Source: Pyrus communis
Taxonomy: Eukaryota; Streptophyta; Magnoliopsida; Rosales; Rosaceae
Direction of reading: 5' to 3'
Assembly (NCBI RefSeq): GCF_963583255.1
Contig: NC_084807.1
Span: 17,569,072 to 17,633,071 of the forward strand
Length of the DNA: 64,000 nucleotides
Shown here: in pieces, positions 63,846 through 64,000 of the stretch
Layout: each line of letters opens with the position of its first letter
How positions within the stretch are numbered: position 1 is the first letter of the stretch
The notes under the pieces: generated by a model
What the model saw: only the letters and a program-made list of their open reading frames with translations
What the model was told of the DNA's origin: nothing
The model's database searches: none
Translations under genes and position numbers: made by a program

Positions 63846-64000
63846 AACGAAGTCTTGCCAGATAGTGTTTTATTTATCCTCTTGAAGGGAGAGGTTTGTT
63901 CGGTTAGTGTATTTTCTTCTTTTCTTAGAGAAAAAGAGGAAAATTTTCATAGCCCCAAAAATTGTTGTGCTCATTAATTTCCAGATGCGGGTATTAGTAT

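Overview
This window is nuclear DNA of a flowering plant (eudicot). It has intron-rich genes with GT..AG introns, long AT-rich intergenic DNA and many plant-type transposable elements. The repeat types and the two host genes remind me of Rosaceae (apple/pear group), but that is an inference from memory, not a search result. I see no prokaryotic features, CRISPR arrays, rRNA genes or tRNA genes.

Layout. 1-4.8 kb: the 3' end of a decayed Ty3/gypsy chromovirus (pol remnant plus 3' LTR). 5.1-10.6 kb: DNA transposons, including a Mutator-like element with a perfect 9-bp target duplication. A second long-TIR element sits inside its right terminal repeat and carries a captured auxin-response-factor (ARF10/16-type) exon. 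A small MITE nested in another MITE follows. 12.3-15.0 kb: a TRIM-like fragment, a decayed Ty1/copia pol and a LINE tail. 16.9-19.0 kb: a non-autonomous hAT element with four internal repeats. 19.5-22.1 kb: a CACTA element with a small MITE inside. 24.7-25.6 kb: SINE-like copies and a tandem duplication. 27.5-46.3 kb: a retrotransposon cluster with a solo LTR, two LTR-bounded non-autonomous gypsy elements and another solo LTR. Three of these four have perfect target duplications.

48.5-63.8 kb holds the only two intact host genes, both on the + strand. The first (BAM2-like, 9 exons, 548 aa) encodes a probable plastid beta-amylase. The second (BAM7-like, 10 exons, 706 aa) fuses a BES1/BZR1 DNA-binding domain to a beta-amylase domain. 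Their beta-amylase exons match one for one in length and phase, so they look like a tandem duplication. One product should act in the plastid on starch and the other in the nucleus as a transcription factor with a beta-amylase-fold domain. Three CACGTG motifs lie about 0.85-0.95 kb upstream of the BAM7-like start codon.

Transposon boundaries below were set by eye from terminal repeats and target-site duplications. Exon boundaries were set from splice dinucleotides plus reading-frame continuity. Nothing was checked against a database.
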